In this document: piece after piece, positions 59,382-64,000 of the stretch | How the letters are laid out: the number at the start of each line of letters is the position of its first letter | Numbering within the stretch: position 1 is the first letter of the stretch | Assembly: GCA_018701215.1 (NCBI GenBank) | Contig: JABIWH010000032.1 | Coordinates: 62,001 to 126,000 of the forward strand | From: Rhodospirillaceae bacterium | GTDB lineage: Bacteria > Pseudomonadota > Alphaproteobacteria > GCA-2731375 | Length of the DNA stretch: 64,000 nt | Reading direction: 5' to 3' | Notes under the pieces: generated by a model | The model's input: the letters and a program-made list of their open reading frames with translations, nothing else | What the model was told of the DNA's origin: nothing | Database searches by the model: none | Made by a program: the position numbers and the translations under genes

Positions 59382-60602
59382 ATGCTCGTTACCGCCAAAC
59401 CTGAAGATGTCGGCCTGTCCGGCGAACGCCTGGACCGCATCGCGACCTGGATCGACGGCTATATTGATGCCGGCAAGCTGCCCGGCGCCCTGGTACTGGT
59501 CGCCCGCCGTGGCCAGGTGGCCTATTGCCTGACGCGGGGCCTGCGGGACCGTGAAGCCGGCTTGGCGGTGGAGGAAGATACGATTTTTCGCTTCTACTCC
59601 ATGACCAAACCCATAACCTCCGTCGGCATTATGATGCTGTACGAGCAAGGGCTGTTTCAGCTCGACGACCCCATTGCGCGCTATCTGCCGGAATTTGCCG
59701 AGATGCAGGTCTATGTCTCGGGCGAGGGTGCCGACGCGGTGATGCAGCCGGCCCGGCAACAAATCACCTTTCGCCATCTGCTGACCCATACCGCCGGCCT
59801 GACCTATGGCAACAGGGGACAAACGCCGGTCGAAGCGGCCTATCGCGCCAACGGCGTCAATTTCGCCAACCGCCAGGGCGACCTGGCGGAGACCGCCCGC
59901 AAACTGGCCGATCAACCGCTGCTCTGCCATCCGGGTACTGAATGGAATTATTCCGTCAGTACGGATCTGCTGGGCCGCCTCACGGAGGTGATTTCCGGCC
60001 AGCCGCTGGATCAATATTTTCAACAGCACATTCTGGGGCCCCTGGGCATGGTGGACACTTCGTTCGCCATCGCGCCGAACAAGCAAGACCGTTTCGCCGC
60101 CAACTACGAGCACACGGATGGTAACGGCTTGGCGCTGGCCGATAGCCCCCACGACAGCGTCTACCGCAACGTGACGCTGTTTTCGGGCGGCGGCGGCCTG
60201 ACATCGACGGCAGGCGACTATCACCGCTTTACCCAGATGCTGCGGGGCAAAGGCGAGCTTGATGGCGTGCGTCTGCTGGGCCGCAAGACCGTGGAGTACA
60301 TGACCGAGAACCACCTGCCGGATAATGGCGATCTGACCTCCATGGGTCAGCCGGTGCATTCGGAAACATCCTATGACGGCATTGGTTTCGGCCTGGGCTT
60401 TTCCGTCATGCTGGACCCGGCCAAGGCGCAGGTCATCGGCTCGCCTGGCGAACACGCCTGGGGCGGAGCGGCCAGCACCGCCTTCTGGATCGATCCGGAA
60501 GAGGACATGAGCGTGATCTTCCTGACCCAGTTGATGCCCTCGTCTACCTATCCCCTGCGCCGGGAACTGCGGGTCCTGACCTATCAGGCCCTGATCGAAT
60601 AG
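59382..60602 (+). CDS. Serine hydrolase of the beta-lactamase/penicillin-binding (class C-like) family
   Basis: 406 aa. The SxxK nucleophile is in FRFYSMTKPITSVG (about residue 71), the Tyr box in TEWNYSVSTDLLGRL (YSV, about 187) and the third box in GEHAWGGAASTAFW (HAWGG, about 350). No clear signal peptide is seen, so this is likely an intracellular esterase (EstB-like) rather than a secreted beta-lactamase. Same strand as the SDR and 25 nt downstream; convergent with the amidase gene. Confidence 0.88.
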   Translation: MLVTAKPEDVGLSGERLDRIATWIDGYIDAGKLPGALVLVARRGQVAYCLTRGLRDREAGLAVEEDTIFRFYSMTKPITSVGIMMLYEQGLFQLDDPIARYLPEFAEMQVYVSGEGADAVMQPARQQITFRHLLTHTAGLTYGNRGQTPVEAAYRANGVNFANRQGDLAETARKLADQPLLCHPGTEWNYSVSTDLLGRLTEVISGQPLDQYFQQHILGPLGMVDTSFAIAPNKQDRFAANYEHTDGNGLALADSPHDSVYRNVTLFSGGGGLTSTAGDYHRFTQMLRGKGELDGVRLLGRKTVEYMTENHLPDNGDLTSMGQPVHSETSYDGIGFGLGFSVMLDPAKAQVIGSPGEHAWGGAASTAFWIDPEEDMSVIFLTQLMPSSTYPLRRELRVLTYQALIE

Positions 60603-60609
60603 CGTGCCG

Positions 60610-62013
60610 TTACCAACCGGGCGGATGCATCCGGTGCCACTCCGTAGCGCTTTCATAGGCGGCGCCCGCCTGCACCAGCAAAGGCTCGGCCAAGGGATGG
60701 CCAACGAATTGCAGTGATAGCGGCAGGCCTTGTTCGGACAGACCGCAAGGTAGTGAAATAGTCGGCAGACCGGCATAATCCATGGGCACGGTAAAGCGGG
60801 TTTGCCAGGGATCGCGCTCGGGAATAGGTCCGTACGAGATCTCGGGCGTGACCGGATAAGCCGCACGCGCCGTGGAGGGGCAGGCGAGCAGGTCGATGTC
60901 CCGCATGGTCTGACGCATCGCGCCTACACAAGCGGCGCGCAAATTGTTTGCCTGAGCGTAATCGGCGGCGGAAAACGCATTGCCCCGGGCCAGCCATTCG
61001 CGAAACCAGGGGCCATATTCGGCGGCCCGGGCGGGATAGGTCGCGCGATGGGCATCGGCGGCCTCGGCCGTGCATAAGACGCCCCATGCCGCTAGGTAAT
61101 CCCGCAATCGCGCCGGCATCGAAACTTCAACGATCTCGGCTCCCAATCCAGCCATGACCTCAACGGCCGCCGCGATGGCGGCGGCAAAACCCGGCGCTAT
61201 GTCTTCGCTGGCATAGCGTTCATCCCAGCCGATGCGCAGACCCTTCACGCCCGCTTCCAGGCCGGCCAGCATATCGGGCACCGGGGCGACCAAAGTGGTG
61301 GGATCGTCGGGGTCCAGCCCGGAAATTGCCTGCATGACGATGCCGGCGTCCGCGCTGCTGCGCGTCAGGGGACCCACGTGATCGAGGGATTGCGCCAGAT
61401 CCAGCACCCCATGGCGGCTAACCCGGCCCCAGGTCGGTTTCAACCCGACAGTGCCACAGGCAGCAGCCGGATGGCGGATCGAACCGCCCGTATCGCTGCC
61501 CAGGGTAGCGAAGGCCAGGCCGGCCGCCGTCGCCGCACCCGAGCCCGATGACGAAGCGCCGGACCAGTGGCTCTCTTTCCAAGGATTTTCCGGCACATCA
61601 AAGGCCGGGTTGTAGCCGGCCATGGCCCCTTCGGTCAGGTTAAGCTTGCCCAGCAGCACCGCGCCCGCGTCGCGAAACCGCCGCACCACCGTGGCATCGA
61701 AATCGGGCACATGATCCGCCAATACGGCGCAGCCGCCCATGGTGCGGACGCCCTTGGTGTAACAAAGGTCCTTCACCGCGATGGGAATGCCATGCAGCGG
61801 GCCCAGATAGCGTCCCGCCGCAATCTCCACCTCCGCCGTCCGGGCCTCGGCCAAGGCGCTCTCGGCCATAACCGTGGCATAGGATTTCAACCGCCCATCC
61901 AGCGCCTCGATGCGCGCCAGCAACGCCTCGGTCAATGTCAGCGGTGAAAGATCGCCGGATCGAATTTGGCTGGAAAGTTCCAGGATGGTTTGGTAGTGCA
62001 ACGCGTCAGTCAT
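60610..62013 (-). CDS. Amidase (amidase-signature family)
   Basis: 467 aa from the ATG at 62013, which has an AGGAG box; the TTG at 62019 is not needed. The Ser-cisSer-Lys set is visible: IPIAVKDLCYTKGVRTMGG (Lys, about 79), HWSGASSSGSGAATAAGLAF (cis-Ser region, about 150) and TLGSDTGGSIRHPAAACG (nucleophile Ser, about 175). It hydrolyses an amide to an acid and ammonia, with broad substrate possibilities. Convergent with the serine hydrolase, 7 nt apart, and 28 nt downstream of the cyclase gene on the same strand. Confidence 0.92.
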   Translation of the reverse strand: MTDALHYQTILELSSQIRSGDLSPLTLTEALLARIEALDGRLKSYATVMAESALAEARTAEVEIAAGRYLGPLHGIPIAVKDLCYTKGVRTMGGCAVLADHVPDFDATVVRRFRDAGAVLLGKLNLTEGAMAGYNPAFDVPENPWKESHWSGASSSGSGAATAAGLAFATLGSDTGGSIRHPAAACGTVGLKPTWGRVSRHGVLDLAQSLDHVGPLTRSSADAGIVMQAISGLDPDDPTTLVAPVPDMLAGLEAGVKGLRIGWDERYASEDIAPGFAAAIAAAVEVMAGLGAEIVEVSMPARLRDYLAAWGVLCTAEAADAHRATYPARAAEYGPWFREWLARGNAFSAADYAQANNLRAACVGAMRQTMRDIDLLACPSTARAAYPVTPEISYGPIPERDPWQTRFTVPMDYAGLPTISLPCGLSEQGLPLSLQFVGHPLAEPLLVQAGAAYESATEWHRMHPPGW

Positions 62014-62041
62014 CTTCAAACTCCTACAGCTGAGGCTGGGG

Positions 62042-63547
62042 CTATTTTTCGTCCAGCACCCAAACGCCGCGCCAGGGCTCCGCCGGAGGTGTCTCGATCA
62101 GCGCGCCACAGCGTTCGATATAGAGCCGTGTGACATTGTCATCTGGGGCAGCAACGGCGCAATCCTCGAAAACCCGGCAAGCGGCGCGAAAATCGCCTTC
62201 GCGGTAGCGCGCCAGGGCCTCCATGAAACGATCCAGCGTCGCGTGTTTTTGCGCCTGGATCGGGCCGGTATCACAGTCATAAAGCTCGTAGATCGAGACG
62301 GCGCTGGTGCGCCCTTTGACGACCACGCGGTCCACCTCGCGGAAACAGAAATCATCCTGTTTTTCAAGCCGCGCCCGGGTGAATTCAGTGAACAGGGTAG
62401 AGACACCATAAAGCTTGGTCAGACTTTCGATACGCGATGCCAGGTTCGCGGTATCGCCCACCACGTTGCTATCCAAACGTTTGCCGCCGCCGATCGCACC
62501 CAGCATCAACGGCCCGCTGGAGATCCCCATGCCAAAGCGGATCGCCAGTTCGCCGCTGCCGCTGCGCCGCGCGTTGAGCTCCCGCGAATGGCCGATCATG
62601 CCCATGGCACATTTCAGGGAGGCATCGGCGCCACCGGGAAACAATGCCATCACCGCATCGCCCATATATTGATTGATGAAGCCATTTTCCTGCTCCACCA
62701 CCGGCTCCACCGCGACCAGGAATTCATTCAGCGAGGCGAATGTTCCCGCCGGGCCCAGGGCTTCCGACAGGGCGGTGAAATCACGGATGTCGGCGAACAG
62801 CACGCTGCTTTCGATCGAAACATGATCGCCGGCATCGATCTCCTCGATCGAGGCACGGTCAAGCAGATCAAGAAACTGGAAAGGCACAAAGCGACTATAG
62901 GAATCCGTCAGATTGACCAGGCGATTGTTTTGCTGGCGAATTTCATCGTTCAGTTCCCGGTTGGTCCAAAGGGAACCGGCCTGCTGCACCATTACCGTGA
63001 AGGCGGAACAATGATCGGTGGCGATGTCATCAAAGACCCCCGCGCCGTCCTTGGTGATGCCGCCTAGAATAATGCCCGCCAACTTGCCGTGTTTGTCATG
63101 AAAGGGGCAGACAATGGCTTTCGCCAGGTCCAGTTCGATCCAGGCCATGAGCAGGAAATCATCTTCCCCGACAATCTGGCTTTCCTCGGAGTTGAGCCAT
63201 TTTGGCGAAAACGGCAAATCCGTCGGCGGATCCGCAAATCCGAATTCAGCGCTGACCGTCAACAGTTTGCCGCTCTCGGTCGCCTGCAGGAATAAGGCAA
63301 CTTCGTATTCGAAGGCTTCGATCACCGATTCCAACGTCAACGAGAAAAAAGCGTCTGGATCATCCGTATCCAGTGCCTTGGCAATATAGGCCTGGATCGC
63401 CTTGAAGCGCATCAGCTCGCCATCTACCTGACCCTTGGCGTGGATCAGATCCTGCTGCATGACCAGATTGCGTCCCGATTCCGCCTCTAACCGGGCGCAC
63501 AGCGCCTCCAACTCGTCATAGCTGCGTTTTGCCGCCGGTACGGACAT
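62042..63547 (-). CDS. GAF-domain class III nucleotide cyclase
   Basis: 501 aa. A helical lead and a GAF-type region (about residues 45-205) precede the class III cyclase domain (about 235-430): VLFADIRDFTALSEAL (metal Asp, about 250), NGFINQYMGDAVMALF (second Asp, about 295), GKRLDSNVVGDTANLASRIE (about 357-376, with transition-state Asn and Arg). The position that is often the purine-selecting Lys (before the second Asp) is Gln, so adenylate versus guanylate use is open. A C-terminal tail of TPR-like helices follows (about 435-500). The FIST-protein gene ends 9 nt upstream on the same strand. Confidence 0.9.
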   Translation of the reverse strand: MSVPAAKRSYDELEALCARLEAESGRNLVMQQDLIHAKGQVDGELMRFKAIQAYIAKALDTDDPDAFFSLTLESVIEAFEYEVALFLQATESGKLLTVSAEFGFADPPTDLPFSPKWLNSEESQIVGEDDFLLMAWIELDLAKAIVCPFHDKHGKLAGIILGGITKDGAGVFDDIATDHCSAFTVMVQQAGSLWTNRELNDEIRQQNNRLVNLTDSYSRFVPFQFLDLLDRASIEEIDAGDHVSIESSVLFADIRDFTALSEALGPAGTFASLNEFLVAVEPVVEQENGFINQYMGDAVMALFPGGADASLKCAMGMIGHSRELNARRSGSGELAIRFGMGISSGPLMLGAIGGGKRLDSNVVGDTANLASRIESLTKLYGVSTLFTEFTRARLEKQDDFCFREVDRVVVKGRTSAVSIYELYDCDTGPIQAQKHATLDRFMEALARYREGDFRAACRVFEDCAVAAPDDNVTRLYIERCGALIETPPAEPWRGVWVLDEK

Positions 63548-63556
63548 ATGTCTAAA

Positions 63557-64000
63557 TCAGGCCTCGCGACGGACAATGGGGAACAGCGACGTGGTGTAGG
63601 CATGAAAATGGTTCTTGCCGGCAAAGCGGCAATATTCGCCAAAACCATAGACGCCCAGCCATGGTATGAAGTCCTCGCCACAAATCGGGTACTGCATTTT
63701 GGCGATGATCTCGTCTTTCAGAACCTGATTGAAGGTATGCCGCCCCCGCGCCATGCAGTCAGCATGAAAAACCGCGACCGGCTGGCGTCCATCCAGATCG
63801 TCCTGCATTCGTTGCATCAGGCTCTCGACACCATCGAAAATATATTGCTCATCCCGCTGCATGAGCTGCAGTTTGGTGCCTTCCGGTATCGCCGCCGTCA
63901 AATAGAACGATTGCTTGTCGTCGGAAACCTTGATCGGCACGCGTAGGATTTGCGGGTTGTCGTAGACCGCCTGTTCATCCTCGGTCAAGATATCGCCCAG
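63557..64000 (-). CDS. FIST-domain signal protein, C-terminal part
   Basis: 147 codons to the stop at 63557; the frame is open to the right edge, so the start lies outside the window. The sequence matches a FIST C domain: FHADCMARGRHTF (about 75 residues before the end), then ICGEDFIPWLGVYGFGEYCR and NHFHAYTTSLFPI. FIST domains are sensory modules that bind small ligands and often partner with signalling enzymes. The GAF-cyclase starts 9 nt downstream, so the pair may be a sensor-cyclase unit (inference). Confidence 0.8.
   Translation of the reverse strand: MGDILTEDEQAVYDNPQILRVPIKVSDDKQSFYLTAAIPEGTKLQLMQRDEQYIFDGVESLMQRMQDDLDGRQPVAVFHADCMARGRHTFNQVLKDEIIAKMQYPICGEDFIPWLGVYGFGEYCRFAGKNHFHAYTTSLFPIVRREA

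Overview
The window looks like an alphaproteobacterial chromosome, most likely Rhodospirillales-like, of moderately high G+C content. The grounds are family content and gene order: a ctaC-ctaD-ctaB-(small ORF)-ctaG-ctaE-DUF983-surf1 run leading into thrC and an M16 protease; chorismate mutase-hisC-tyrA divergent from metX-metW; a DUF3426 zinc-ribbon protein next to ftsE-ftsX-ydcF-plsC; a DUF2125 protein; a CpdR-type response regulator; the long alphaproteobacterial dCTP deaminase; and a B12-dependent ribonucleotide reductase. I see no rRNA or tRNA genes, CRISPR array, prophage or insertion sequence. Two genes are cut by the edges: an HpcH/HpaI aldolase on the left and a FIST-domain protein on the right.

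Layout. 1-5.4 kb holds small metabolic genes: aldolase, Gfo/Idh/MocA oxidoreductase, YgjP-like metalloprotease, amidohydrolase and VOC protein around a palindrome, ChaC, DUF2125. 5.5-10.5 kb is amino-acid synthesis: the coupled chorismate mutase-hisC-tyrA operon on the minus strand and metX-metW on the plus strand, sharing a 196-bp control region with direct repeats and a palindrome. 10.5-23.8 kb is accessory catabolism: a luciferase-like oxidoreductase, an acyl-CoA module (ligase, MaoC/mesaconyl-CoA hydratase-like protein, acyl-CoA dehydrogenase), a LysR/azoreductase pair, and a minus-strand cluster of two tandem SMP-30 paralogues, a luciferase-like oxidoreductase and a PPOX flavoprotein. Opposite these are two overlapping polysaccharide-deacetylase-like genes coupled to a lone tungstate-type permease. 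23.9-25.6 kb is a PAS-GGDEF-EAL protein.

25.6-37.1 kb is a 13-gene minus-strand run for the aa3-type cytochrome c oxidase and its assembly factors, continuing into a carboxypeptidase, threonine synthase, an M16 peptidase, an acetyltransferase and a DUF167 protein. A TTGA-N6-TCAA site of the FNR/FnrL type lies upstream. Divergent from it is tldD, then a DnaB-C-like ATPase without the helicase N-terminal domain. At 40.0-40.3 kb sits a structured repeat: two hairpins in inverted orientation that share loop and flank sequence but have different, each fully complementary, stems. 40.3-46.7 kb holds a cell-envelope SGNH hydrolase, dienelactone hydrolase, pentapeptide-repeat protein, single-domain response regulator, dCTP deaminase and an enolase-superfamily enzyme. 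46.7-50.7 kb encodes two tricarballylate-dehydrogenase-like flavoproteins and an Asp/Glu-racemase-fold protein lacking both usual catalytic cysteines.

50.8-56.1 kb carries cpdR, hpt and the DUF3426 gene on one strand and ftsEX-ydcF-plsC on the other, separated by a 399-bp gap with a 29-bp perfect hairpin. 56.1-64 kb holds nrdJ, an SDR, a serine hydrolase, an amidase, a GAF-cyclase and the FIST protein. No single new large system stands out. The least explained items are the covarying repeat, the helicase-domain ATPase, the coupled deacetylase-permease unit, the cysteine-less racemase-like protein beside paired flavoproteins, and the ftsE-upstream hairpin.
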